From Linyphia triangularis (lineage: Eukaryota; Arthropoda; Arachnida; Araneae; Linyphiidae): a DNA stretch of 64,000 bases. Of this stretch, positions 52,619-64,000 are shown piece by piece. The notes beneath the pieces are model-generated. The model searched no databases and was not told where the DNA came from. It saw nothing but the letters and a program-made list of their open reading frames with translations. The stretch covers positions 11,601,796 to 11,665,795 of the forward strand of contig OZ021730.1 in assembly GCA_963978545.1 (NCBI GenBank), read 5' to 3'. The stretch's first letter is position 1. Each line of letters opens with the position of its first letter. The position numbers and the translations under genes were made by a program.

Positions 52619-55600
52619 TCATGCTTTTTTATGACCTTTTATTTCGTTTTAAATGTCTTTAGCTTTGTTTTTCTCTCAAGTTGGTTCTTTCCACCTTTAG
52701 TGTCAAAACTTTTTAAGTTTTTATTTGGTCAGACTAATAGTTTGTTCGGCGCAGCTTGGCCCTAGCGTTGCCCTTGCGCCAGTAAATTTCAAACAACCAA
52801 CCAACCCTATTCTCATTTCGCACACAGGTAGTGGTAGCGTAAACATCCGAATACCAACATACAAATACCACAGGGCGAATTGGGACAAATTTACTGAGTT
52901 GGCTGTTATAACGGGAACAATGGTGGACAGTGAGGATGTTGATACTGCTGTTCAAAATGTCACTGAAGCAATTTTAAATGCCGCTGACTCCTCTATTCCT
53001 AAGACATCACCTAGAACACTGCGACATTGTAAGCCATACTGGAATGCAGATTGTCAATCTGCATACAAGAAACAAAAGAAGCTATGGGGTATCTTCCGTA
53101 GATACCCAACTACAGGAAACCTTATCGCCTTTAAAAAGGCAAAGGCAGTTGCTCGTAAGGTTAGACGTCAGAGTCAAAAGGATTCTTGGATAAGTTATGT
53201 CTCTTCGATTACATCTAAAACATCAAGTAAACAGTTGTGGAAGAAGGTTAGAGCAGCCAACGGTTTGTATCCGGAGTATTCTTGCCCGATACTTCAAACC
53301 GGAGCTGCTGTGTTCTCTTCCCCTGAAGATATTGCTAACCTTATCGGTGAAACTTTTGAAAGTGTATCCAGTTCCGATTCTTATAGTCCTACATTTTTAG
53401 TGACTAAGAATCGCGCTGAACGGACTGGAATTAATTTCAAAAGCAATATTGAATATTCCTACAACTGTGAACTTAAGATGTATGAATTGAAGAGTGCTTT
53501 ATCTAAAGCACATAACACCAGTCCAGGTCCAGATGGGATCAGTTACCAAATGCTTCGCCATTTAAGTCCAGATTCTCTTTTTAACATCCTTTTTCTCTTT
53601 AATCGAATCTGGAAGGAGAACATCTTTCCTACCTTGTGGCGGGAAGCTACTGTAATCCCCATTCTGAAGCCTGGAAAGGATCCCAAGGATCCTCTGAACT
53701 ATCGACCGATAGCCTTAACGAGCTGCCTCTGTAAGACCTTTGAACGTATTGTAAACGCCCGACTCTCTTACATGTTGGAAAAAGATGGATGTATTTCACC
53801 TTTCCAGAGTGGATTCCGACGAGGACGGTCCACTCTTGATAACATCGTGAAACTAGAAACAGATGTTCGTAATGCCTTTGTGCAGAGGAATCATCTAGTT
53901 TCAATCTTTTTCGACATTGAGAAGGCGTATGATCATACGTGGCGATATGGTATCCTGCAAACCTTATTTAATCTTGGTTTCAGGGGTAATCTGCCTCTTT
54001 TTATTCAAAACTTTTTATCATCCCGGGTTTTTAGAGTTCGTATTGGAACTTCATTTTCTAATTATTTTAATCAATCTGAGGGAGTCCCTCAAGGTTGTGT
54101 TTTAAGCGTCACCCTTTTTAACCTTCACATTAGCAACATCCTTCATGTCCTTTCACCCTTTGTTCATGGAACTTTGTATGTTGATGATTTGCAAATCTCA
54201 TGCCAAGGATCAAACATGCGCTTAATTGAACGTCAATTACAAACTGCTGTTAACAGACTTGTAGAATGGTGTGAACAAAACGGCCATAAACTGTCACCAT
54301 CTAAAAGCAGTTGCATCCATTTCTGTAGGAGGAGGGGTCTTCACCCTGACCCTGAAATCCACATACGCAATTCTCCCATTCCAGTTGTGAATCAGATAAG
54401 ATACCTGGGAGTTATCTTTGACAATAAGTTAAATTTTCTCCCACATAGTGTATACTTGCGCAAGAAGTGCGAAAAATCGCTTAATATCCTCAAAGTACTT
54501 TCAAATACTTCTTGGGGTGCTGATCGCACTTCTTTGCTGCGTATCTACCAATCTGTAATCTTATCTCGCATTGATTACGGATGTGTTGCGTATGGGTCTG
54601 CAGGAGTATCCCTTCTACGAAGATTGGATACTGTCCATCACACTGCTGCCCGTATTTGTTCAGGTGCATTTCGCACTTCACCCATTGAAAGTCTGTTGAC
54701 AGAGTGTAGTCTACTTCCACTTGACTTGAGACGTAAAAAATTAAGCGCCAACTACTACTGTAGAATTATGTCTGATCCTTTTCACCCTTTACGTAAGTTG
54801 AGACTTGATGTCTATCTTGGTAGGTTATATGAGGCTCGTCCATCTAACATTCGACCATTTTCTGAAAGAGCGAAATCCATCTTGTTGGATGCAGCTCTAA
54901 GTGACGTAGTTACCCAAACATTTACCACTCAATCCTTTCCACCGTGGGATATTCCATCTTTCCACTTTCTCAATCCATTTGCGAGGTATTGCAAGGCAGA
55001 CACTGCCCCAGAAATTATGCAACAAATCTTTTGTGATCACCGCTCTCAGTATGCTGACTATGAAGCAGTATTTACTGATGGATCCAAAGCAGGTGAACGT
55101 GTTGGCTGTGGTACTGTGTCCGACACATCCACAGTCGCTTTTACACTTCATAAATCCTGCTCGGTTTTCACTTCTGAGATGACAGCAATTTCTTGTGCAC
55201 TGCTGCATATCTCACTCTGCCACAATCGCAAATTTTGTGTGTATACTGACAGTTTAAGCTCCTTGTCAAGTCTGGAGCAGGTTAAAACCAATAGCCATCC
55301 ACTTGCTTTTGACATTTTGTCAAAGTTACACACACTTGAGAGGAAAGGGTTTACTATTTTGTTCTGCTGGGTACCTAGTCACATGGGAATTTCAGGAAAT
55401 GAATTGGCTGATTCTGCTGCTAAAGCGGCTTCAATCTCGCTGCAACAGCCAGTTCCCTACCAAGATATTAAGACTTCAATTCAGAAGTTCATATTATCCT
55501 TACGTCAAGAAGCATGGGATTTGCAAACTAACAACAAACTCCATACCATCAAAAATCATCTTCTTAAATGGCCAGTTAATCCAATGCGTCAGACAGTTGT

Positions 55601-56076
55601 CAAACTGACTCGTCTGCGCATTGGTCACACCCGATTGACGCATCGACATCTATTGCTGGGAGAAGATCCACCTGTTTGCGATATTTGTCGTTGCGATCTT
55701 ACTGTGGTTCATATTTTAATTTCTTGTCCTAAGTTTCAGACGCATCGTCTTAGGTTTTTTAAGAGTACCACTTTAAGTCCTCAGGATTTGATAGGGGAAA
55801 CTCCCCATCCAAATCTTTTTGCTTTTTTAAGATCAATCGGGTTTTTAAATCACATCTAGTTTTTTAAACATATCCATTTTTAAAACTTTATTAATATCTT
55901 CATCATTTTAGAAATGTGTTTTTAACATTCTTAAATTATATTATGTCACCTCTCATCATATTTATAATTCATCTTCCATCCTAGTTCTTTTTATCTTTTG
56001 TTTTGGCGCAGCATGGCCCTTGTGTTGCCTTTGCGCCATAAAAAGCTCAAACAAACAAACAAACCCGAAAGAGTTA

Positions 56077-56166
56077 ATTGTCTGTAAACTAACACTGTAT
56101 GATCAGTTTATTCTATATTTCCTTTCGAGGTGCATTTTACTCGCACCACTATCTCTAATAATAAAA
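56077..56166. other. short unique flank between A5 and A6
   Basis: About 90 bp of non-repetitive, non-coding DNA, continuous with 44447-44609 if A5 is removed. No feature recognised. Confidence 0.6.
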
Positions 56167-56798
56167 CCCCCTCAGGGGGTTTACTTTCTCAAAGTAAACA
56201 CGGGCTTCACAACCCCGGGGTGCCCCAGTGATCTATCCCTCCTTCTGTTTTACCTTCTTTTTTGGGTTCTGTATTTATACGTTGGTTTTCTTTCTTCCCT
56301 CATAGTGGTTACCTCTTCAGAGGTGAGGGCTCCCCTTGAGAAGCTTTGTGCCGCTCTGTTGCTATTAGCTTCTCTCGGGGATTAAATCACCCACGTGTTT
56401 GCCGTGCGTGGAGACCCGTGTCTCTGGAAAGGGGGATCCTGGTAGTTGAGGGACGACATACTGTCCCAATACACTACTTTGGGCCTTGCTTCAGATAAAC
56501 GGGAGGTGAACATTGGTCCCGTGTGTATCAATCGGCTGGTCGTCCGCTTCGTCGGCGGCTAGGGATCAAGTGATCAGTCCATTTGCTGGGAATCTCGTAA
56601 AGGGTGGAGGCTTCTTCAGGGATGGACTGTTTGCGTATAGACACTAGTTAACCTGATAGTCATGCCGTGCGTAACAGTTCTGTTGATGTTTTGTTTTCTT
56701 TTATGATTTTTGTTGCTTGCCGGGATGCTCTATCCCCGATATCGTGGACTCCATGGAGGGTGGGACACTAGTGTCCGAATTATCATTTCATTTCTTTT

Positions 56799-57959
56799 AT
56801 GGCTAATAAAATTTCTTTTTCTTCTCCCCCTCGTGGGGAGCAACAAGGACCAGAACTTAACGCAAAATATTTTATTGTTAAAAGAGTAGAGGGATCCTTT
56901 CAGAAGGTCTCTCCCTTTTTAATTGAAAAGACCTTAATATCATTCGTTGGAGATGTTACCACTGTTAGAAAACTGAGGTCTGGCGACTTGCTAGTTGAAG
57001 TCAAGAACACCAAACAAGTCGAGAGTATTTTGAAGATGGAAGCTTTCGGGACTTTTCCAGTGACTGTGACTGCACATGCGTCACTTAATAAATATCGTGG
57101 GGTAATATCCGAATCTGATCTTTACCATACTACTGAGGAGGAGATTTTGGATCATTTGCGTGACCAGCAAGTTTCAGCTGTTTACCGTATAACCATACGG
57201 AAAGATGGGAATATAATCCCAACCAAACATCTCATACTGACTTTTGACCGACCAACTTTGCCAACACACGTGAAAGCCGGGTATCTGAACTGTAAAATCT
57301 GACCATACATACCTAACCCACTTCGCTGCTTTAAGTGCCAGAGATATGGACATTCCCAAACGGCTTGCCGCGGGAAAATTGAAATCTGTGCACGCTGTGC
57401 AGGAAGTGGTCATGGTAGTTCCGGTTGCACTGCACCTGAAAAGTGTGTGAATTGTGAAGGCACACATCCATCTTTCTTCCGCAAATGTCCTCAGTTTGTG
57501 ATGGAGAAAGAAATCCAGACTGTACGTGCCAATCAAAATGTATCATACTTTGAGGCAAAAAAACAGGTAGAAGCTCGGACTCCACGTGTGGGCGTAGCAT
57601 ATGCTGATGCTTGCAAAAAGTCAGTATGCAGTCAAAGTACTCAGACTGAAACACTTAGCTTGTCACATACCAGATTACCCCCACGTAGCTTGTCACATAC
57701 CAAATTACCATCACGACCACCTTCTTCGGAAAGTACCAAAAAACCGACTATTATTAAGAAATCACTAGCAAAGTCAAAGGCACTTCAGGCAATTAAACTG
57801 AAGTCGGCAAAGGTTAGCGTTTCTAGAGGGAAACTTGCCAATCCTTTTAGCATCCTCAACTCACATAAAAACTTGGATGAGGTAAGACTTTATCCATCTG
57901 ATGACGAGGAGAGCTTTGGAGATCCTGACCCCTCTTTTAACACATCTATAAATAGTTAG
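56799..57959 (+). pseudogene. A6 ORF1, nonsense codon and 30-bp internal duplication
   Basis: ATG at 56799; TGA at 57300-57302 (CGA in A3) lies just before the first knuckle, after which the frame stays open to TAG at 57957-57959. A 30-bp in-frame tandem duplication (57657-57686 and 57687-57716) repeats a Ser-Leu-Ser-His-Thr motif in the tail; A3 has a single copy. Otherwise close to A3 ORF1. Confidence 0.92.
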
Positions 57960-60014
57960 TGGCTTCTTTTGTTTCTTGGAACTGTCGCGGTTTTAGGTCT
58001 AGGAAGGATGATGTGAAAAAAATAATATCTAATTACAATCCTGCATGTTTGGCACTTCAAGAAACTTTCTTGAAGGATCCATACACATCAAAGATCTGTG
58101 GGTATAGTTGCATTAGAAAAGATGTTATCCGTAGTAATACAGTGTCTGGAGGAGTATGCCTTTTTATCTCTCATGATTACCCCAGCACTGTACTCACACT
58201 GCGCACATCTCTACAGGCTGTGGCTGCGAGACTTCATTTACAGTCCCTTCTCACAGTCTGTTGCCTATACCTACCGCCACATGCTATCATCAGCCAAGAG
58301 GAGCTAAATGATCTGATAGACCAGCTTCCAGATCCATTTCTATTGCTTGGTGACTTAAATGGACACAGAACTATGTGGGGTAATGATAATACGAACCTTC
58401 GTGGGAGATAGATTGAAAATATGTTATCTGATCACTGTCTCTGTCTCCTGAATAATGAGGAGAAAACCTATTTTCATGAACCCACTAGAACATTCCATTC
58501 ACTTGACTTAGCCATTTGTTCCCCTATACTTTTGCCATACTTGAATTTTGCTGTTGGGAGTGATCTACATAACAGTGATCACTTCCCTATTCTCATTTCG
58601 TACACAGGTAGTAGTAGCGTGAACATCCGTCTACCTACATACAAATACCACAGGGCGAATTGGGACAGATTTACTGAGTTGGCTGTTGTAACAGGAACAA
58701 TGGTGGACAGTGAGGATGTTGATACTGCTGTCCAAAATGTCACTGAAGCAATTTTAAATGCTGCTGACTCCTCTATTCCTAAGACTTCCCTTAAAACATT
58801 GCGGCACTGTAAACCATACTGGAATGCAGAATGTCAGTCTGCATACAAGAAACAAAAGAAGCTATGAGGTATCTTCCGCAGATACCCAACTACAGGAAAC
58901 CTTATCGCCTTTAAAAAGGCTAAGGCATTTGCTCGTAGATTTAGACGTCACAGTCAGAAGGATTCTTGGATAAGTTATGTCTCTTCAATTACATCTAAAA
59001 CATCAAGTAAACAGTTGTGGAAGAAGGTTAGAGCAGCCGATGGTTTGTATCCGGATTATTCTTGCCCGATACTTCAAACCGGAGCTGCTGTGTTCTCTTC
59101 CCCTGAAGATATCGCTAACCTTATCGGTGAAACTTTTGAAAGAGTATCCAGTTCCGATTCTTATAGTCCTACATTTTTAGTGACCATAAATCGCGCTGAA
59201 CGGGCTGGAATTAATTTCAAAAGCAATGTTGAATACTTCTACAATTGTGACCTTAAGATGTATGAATTGAAGACTGCCTTATCTAGAGCACATAACACCA
59301 GTCCAGGTCCAGATGGGATCAGTTACCAAATGCTTCGCCATTTAAGTCCGGATTCTCTTTTTAACATCCTTTTTCTCTTTAATAGAATCTGGAAGGAGAA
59401 CATCTTTCCTACCTTGTGGCGGGAAGCTACTGTAATCCCCATTCTGAAACCTGGAAAGGATCCCAAGGATCCTCTGAACTATCGACCGATAGCCTTAACG
59501 AGCTGCCTCTGTAAGACCTTTGAACGTATTGTAAACGCCCGACTCTCTTACATGTTAGAAAAAGATAAATGTATTTCACCTTTTCAGAGTGGGTTCCGAC
59601 GAGGACGGTCCACTCTTGATAACATCGTGAAACTAGAAACAGATGTCCGCAATGCCTTTGTGCAGAGGAATCATCTAGTTTCAATCTTTTTCGACATTGA
59701 GAAGGCGTATGATCATACGTGGCGATATGGTATCCTGCAAACCTTATTTAATTTTGGTTTCAGGGGTAATCTGCCTCTTTTTATTCAAAATTTTTTATCA
59801 TCTCGTATTTTTAGAGTTCGCATTGGAGCTTCATCTTCTAATTACTTTTATCAATCTGAGGGAGTCCCTCAAGGTTGTGTTTTAAGCGTCACCCTTTTTA
59901 ACCTTCACATCAGCAACATCCTTCATGTCCTTTCACCCTTTGTTCATGGAACTTTGTTTGTTGATGATTTGCAAATCTCATGCCAAGGATCAAACATGCG
60001 CTTAATTGAATGTC
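57959..60014 (+). pseudogene. A6 ORF2 fragment, start codon lost
   Basis: The TAATG overlap of active copies reads TAGTG here, so the ORF2 start is GTG. Further stops are TAG at 58409-58411 and TGA at 58865-58867 (TGG in relatives). Endonuclease and RT motifs up to the VDD box (FVDD) are recognisable. The fragment ends about 685 codons in, where LINE B3 is inserted. Confidence 0.92.
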
Positions 60015-60605
60015 CCCCTCGGGGGCTCATTTCTTGTGAGTACGGGCTTGGCGAACCCGAGGTACCCTAGCTGGGCCTAGCATTTTTCTTTTCTTTCCTT
60101 TTTCTGTTAGGCCCTACCGTATGTACTGTTTCGTTACTTTTGGTTCTGTTCATTTGTTTGGTTCCATATTTTGTTATACGTTTTAATTCTTTAGTTATTG
60201 TATGGGTTGAATTATCTTACTTATAGTTCTGGGTTTCGTTTAGTTTACATAAATTTTTGGGTTCATTTATGTTTTGTTTCTTGTTGGATTTTTCCCAACC
60301 CACGTGTTTGCCGTGCGTGGCGTCCCGTAAGGGGAGAATGGGATCCTGGGTTTACCTTGAGTAGGATTCACATGGTTGGGTCCTCGCATGCGTGCCCTTT
60401 GGCCCAGGATTCACTGTAGACGGGTGGCAGGAGGTAGCCCCCTTCTGTCAATCGGCTGGTAGTGCAAATTCCATCTTCACTGCCTAGGGTTAGGGTTGCC
60501 CTGCGGATCTACAACCCGAAGCCGTAATGCTATATCTCGATGCTATCCCTGAGGCCCCAAGGGTCTTCCCTTGTTGGGCTCTGTGATGGGTGAGGACGCA
60601 TCGGG

Positions 60606-61977
60606 ATGAATAATTTAAATAAAAATATGGAAACAAAAAAATCTCTCGGCCTTGGTGGAGCCTTTAATCCGCCAAACGACAAAACAAATGCAACAAAACG
60701 TCCATCAGATCCATCACCTGACAACAACGCAACTAAAAAACTTTCCACCAGTCTACCTACCTTTTTTATTGTTCAATCCGCAGATCCATCATTTAAAACG
60801 ACGTCGCCCTTTTTTATCCACAAAGCCGTGCAAGGAGCAATTGGTGACGCTAAAACCATCAAAAGGCTGCGATCGGGAGATCTGTTAATCGAAACAGCTA
60901 CTCCCCTTCAATCCCAATCTCTCAATAAACTTACGATGATTGCAACCATACCAATCACAACAACACCACACAAAAGTTTAAATAGCAGCCAAGGCGTAAT
61001 CTCAGAACCAGACCTTCAACATGTTGATGAGGACGAGCTCGTCTCTGAACTCTCGAGTCAGGGCGTGACTCGTGCTCATCGCATTACCATAAAACGAAAT
61101 AATGAAATATTAAAAACAAAGCATATCATTCTCACCTTTAATAGCCCTGTCCTGCCACCTAACATTAAAGCCGGATACCTGAACTGCCCCGTACGCCTAT
61201 ATATCCCGAATCCGTTGCGCTGTTTCAAGTGTCAACGGTTCGGGCATTCTAAGAACACCTGCAATAGGCCGGACACATGTGCGAAGTGTGGTAGCGCTGA
61301 CCATGCCGATCGGAACTGCACCGCAGATGCCCATTGCGTAAACTGCAATGGTGCTCACCCTGCGTTTTCCCGGTCGTGCCCCGAATGGGAGCGTGAAAAA
61401 GAAATCCAAACAATCAAATCCACTCGTAATGTGTCCTACGCTGAGGCAAGAGCACTGGTTCCTAAAAGAATCAGTCAAAAAACTTACTCAGCTGCAGTTC
61501 AGCCCAAACCATTAAATAGCTGTAGTACTCAGACAGATCTCTCATATCCTTGCCAATTCCAAACTTCTAGTTCCTCTAAATCCAATAGTTCAACCAAACC
61601 CAATACTGTAACAACTGCAATCCAAACTAAACTTGTCAGTAAATCTGTTAAAATTCAACCAACCAACCAATCTCAAACTACAATTGCTAAACAAATAACA
61701 AAATCCACAACTAAACCCGGAGAAGCCCTAAAACTTAAGGTTCTCTCCAAAAACAAAAAAAAACACTGAACCTGAAAACAACCAATTGCCCTTGCCACAG
61801 AAAACTACAAAAGTAAAACCAAATCATAATAAATCAGATTCATCATCGGATGAAGATGCCATTTCAGGGTTATCAGATTCCGGTGAGATGGACGTAAAAG
61901 TGGGTTTGGAGACTCCTATCAATCTCCAACCTAGGAGCAAGTCAAAGGATAGGCTGACTGATATTAATATATCTTAA
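60606..61977 (+). pseudogene. B3 ORF1, late frameshift in a poly(A) run
   Basis: ATG at 60606 (a second ATG at 60627 aligns with the B1/B2 start). The frame is intact through the conserved N-terminal region, including the segment deleted in B1/B2, and three knuckles (CFKCQRFGHSKNTC, CAKCGSADHADRNC, CVNCNGAHPAFSRSC). It ends prematurely at 61769 after an AAAAACAAAAAAAAAC run that changes the frame. The final acidic tail is in the next frame to TAA at 61975-61977. The protein up to the frameshift is 387 residues. Confidence 0.9.
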
Positions 61978-64000
61978 AATTCAGTCTCCTTTCTTGGAAT
62001 TGTCGCTTTTTCCACCACAATTCGGTAGACATAAAACATCTAGTTGATGAACATAAACCTGTTTGTATCTGTTTGCAAGAGACGCTCTTGAAGCCTTTTC
62101 AGAGCTCTCTTGTTAGGGGATATAGTCCTCTCCGGAAGGACTGTGTCAGCGGCGACAGAGCTAGCGGTGGTGTCGCTATACTTACATCAAATAGCAATCC
62201 ATCCACCCCTCTAACGCTCTCGACCAACCTTCAAGCTGTTGCTGTCAGAGTCGCCATACACCATCAATTAATTACTGTCTGTTCTGTTTACCTCTCCCCT
62301 AATCTTAATATCAGACAAGCAGATTTAAATAGGCTTTGTGGACAGCTTCCTCCCCCTTTTATTATGATGGGGGACTTTAATGGCCACAATCCTCTTTGGG
62401 GTAGCCCAGACATCAATAACCGTGGAAGGCAAATCGAGAAGTTAATTACAGACCAACATCTCTGTATATTTAACAATGGGCAACATACATACTTCCACGC
62501 CCCATCGAGGACTTTTCATGCTATCGATCTCGCCCTGTGTTCACCATCTCTTTTTTCTGATTGGACGTTTTTTGTGGAAAATGATCCTTTCCACAGTGAT
62601 CATTTTTCTGTGGTCCTAAACTACCAAGGAAGTTTAAATACTCTTGTAATCCGCCAACCCCGATTCATCATCGAAAGGGCGGATTGGGACATGTTTTCTT
62701 CTATCGTTTCTCTTTCTGACGAGATGGTGGACCAGGATGACATCGATGTAGCTGTGCAATCTGTCACCAACGCCATTATTGAAGCTGCTCACCTTGCTAT
62801 ACCTGTGTCATCAACAAAACTACCGAAACAATGCAAACCGTGGTGGAACCAAAACTGTAGACTTGCCCATAAAAAACAAAAAAAAATTGTGGGGTATTTT
62901 TCGCATTTACCCCACTACGACAAATCTTGTTTATTTTAAAAGGGCACGAGCTGAGGCGCGTCAGATCCGCCGCCGAAGCCAGAGGGATTCTTGGAGGAAT
63001 TATGTTAGTACCATAACTTCCTCAATTTCTTCCAAGAGGGTCTGGAACAAGGTCAATAAGATCAAGGGCCGCTATTCCAATTACTCTATTTCCATCTTAG
63101 AGAACCATCTGGGAGTTGTTTCAGACCCTAAGGATATTGCTGATACTCTTGGAGATGCATTCGCCAAGGTATCGAGCAATTCCAATTACAAAGAGCCGTT
63201 CGCATCATATAAGCTTCGAGCTGAGAGAACAAAGTTAAATTTCGCTTCTACCTCTTCGGAAGAATATAATTCCGATTTTACTTTGGCTGAGTTGATGCAA
63301 GCTTTATCTGGTTCTAACAATTCTGCTGTTGGGCCAGACAGTATACATTATGCAATGCTTAAACATCTCCAGCCACTCCAGCTCAAGCTTATATTGAAAT
63401 TGTTTAAGCGTATTTGGCGGGAGAATACATTTCCGTCCAACTGGCAACGTGCTCTTATAATACCAATTGTGAAACCTGGTAAAGACCCCAAGAATCCCTC
63501 AAACTACCGCCCAATTGCATTAACTAGTTGTTTTTGTAAACTCTTGGAGAAACTAGTTAATGCACGCCTTCTATTTTATCTTGAATTTAACAACTGTCTG
63601 TCTCGGTTCCAGAGTGGTTTTCGTCGTGGACGAAGCACTATTGACAACTTGCTCCTCTTGGAAACTTCAATTCGGGAGGCTTTTGTCAAGCGGAACCATT
63701 TGGTATCTGTATTCTTTGACATGGAGAAAGCGTATGATAGTACTTGGAGATATGGTATACTCAAGGACCTACATGATTTAGGTCTGCGAGGAAACCTACC
63801 ATTATTCATTGAAAATTTCTTAACTCAAAGAATCTTCCAAGTACGAATAAACTCGATCTTATCTAACGAGTTCATACAAGAACAAGGTGTCCCCCAGGGA
63901 AGTGTGTTGAGTTGCGCACTGTTCATCGTCAAAGTCAACAGCCTTTTGACCTGCTTACCACCATCAGTGTCAGGCACGTTATTTGTTGACGATTTCCAAC
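61968..64000 (+). pseudogene. B3 ORF2, no AUG start, one frameshift, incomplete
   Basis: The frame is open from 61968, overlapping the ORF1 stop; as in B2 there is no ATG before the endonuclease motif WNCR at 61995, here followed by FF where relatives have GF. GDFNGH and SDHF are present. A frame change occurs near 62875-62890 in another A-rich run, after which the RT region reads on (YRPIALTSC, FFDMEKAYD, GVPQGSVLS, FVDDF) to the window edge. Confidence 0.9.

Larger units (their letters stand above)
47045..52804 (+). mobile_element. LINE family C, full-length, nested in A5
   Basis: 5760 bp with 13-bp target duplication CCCTATTCTCATT (47032-47044 and 52805-52817). The 5' end CCCCTCGGGGGC resembles family B, but the leader and both ORFs are clearly diverged from A and B. 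Intact ORF1; ORF2 with one nonsense codon. The 3' hairpin (GGCGCAGCTTGGCCC ... TTGCGCC) and tail CAACCAACCAAC are complete. It inserted after A5 was already in place. Confidence 0.95.
46410..55859 (+). pseudogene. A5 ORF2, frameshifted and split by LINE C
   Basis: ATG at 46410. A 4-nt deletion after 46823, in the GDFNGH region (ATGT missing relative to A1), shifts the frame; the original frame resumes and reaches 47044, where LINE C is inserted. It continues from 52818 to TAG at 55859 without further stops. RT (FFDIEKAYD, YVDD), RNase H (FTDGSK, TSE, YTDS, GNELADSAA) and finger CDICRCDLTVVHILISC are intact. The RRTD motif before LTRLRIGH reads RQTV here. Confidence 0.92.
44624..56062 (+). mobile_element. 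LINE family A, copy A5, full-length, interrupted by family C
   Basis: Target duplication ACCCGAAAGAGTTA at 44610-44623 and 56063-56076. The 5' end CCCCTCAGGGGG and the 3' hairpin with (CAAA)-like tail are both complete. Without the 5760-bp LINE C and its duplicated target, the element is about 5.67 kb, matching A3. ORF1 is intact in length; ORF2 has a 4-nt deletion and the nested LINE. Confidence 0.95.
56167..60014 (+). mobile_element. LINE family A, copy A6, 5' part, interrupted by B3
   Basis: Complete 5' end (CCCCTCAGGGGG at 56168). Leader and ORF1 are very close to A3. ORF1 and ORF2 both carry nonsense codons. The element is cut at 60014 in the RT domain by LINE B3. The 3' half, if present, lies beyond the window, so its target duplication cannot be checked. 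Confidence 0.92.
60015..64000 (+). mobile_element. LINE family B, copy B3, runs off the window
   Basis: Starts CCCCTCGGGGGC at 60015 inside A6. The 5' UTR (60015-60605) matches B1/B2 with small indels. ORF1 and most of ORF2 up to the RT VDD box lie within the window. It is an insertion independent of B1/B2, with many substitutions, which makes it a useful comparison for polarising changes. Confidence 0.94.

Overview
This is a eukaryotic, AT-rich, retrotransposon-dense window. The autonomous elements are non-LTR retrotransposons (LINEs) with a CCHC-type ORF1 and an ORF2 carrying an apurinic-like endonuclease, a reverse transcriptase, an RNase H and a C-terminal CCHC finger. They end in simple A/C-rich tails instead of poly(A). 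That layout fits the I-like group of arthropod LINEs. An arthropod, perhaps a chelicerate, is my best guess, but no host gene here fixes the species.

Three related LINE families are present. Family A has a 5' end CCCCTCAGGGGG, is about 5.65 kb, and its ORF1 and ORF2 overlap as TAATG. There are six loci, called here A1 to A6; A2 is present twice because of a duplication. Family B has a 5' end CCCCTCGGGGGC and an ORF2 without an AUG; it occurs as B1/B2 (duplicates of one insertion) and B3. Family C has a similar 5' end and one copy. Four copies of a tRNA-derived SINE carry the same kind of 3' hairpin and tail as the LINEs. A 55-bp insertion, also present twice by duplication, consists of little more than that hairpin.

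Layout. 1-2190: two minus-strand ORFs of an unrecognised, frameshifted cysteine-rich gene and a short direct repeat. 2190-2750: an AT-rich tandem repeat and a minus-strand SINE joined to A1 by repeated filler. 2748-7264: 5'-truncated A1. 7665-28257: left arm of a large tandem duplication. It holds AT-rich DNA, a GC-richer block of compact unknown ORFs with a 530-bp tandem repeat, A2, B1 inside A2, and two full or nearly full LINEs with intact ORFs (A3 inside A2, A4 inside B1). 28258-28291: junction filler. 28292-37860: right arm, nearly identical but lacking A3 and A4, so it preserves both empty target sites. 37861-44446: the rest of B2 and A2, with three SINE insertions. 44447-44623: short unique DNA. 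44624-56062: A5, with family C nested in its ORF2. 56063-56166: short unique DNA. 56167-60014: A6, broken by B3, which runs off the window.

The nesting gives a relative history: unknown compact block, then A2, then B into A2, then tandem duplication, then A3 and A4 into the left arm together with a small template-switch event. A3 and A4 each have two complete ORFs and perfect 14-bp target-site duplications and are the best candidates for recently active copies. No rRNA, bona fide tRNA gene, CRISPR array or prokaryotic operon was seen.
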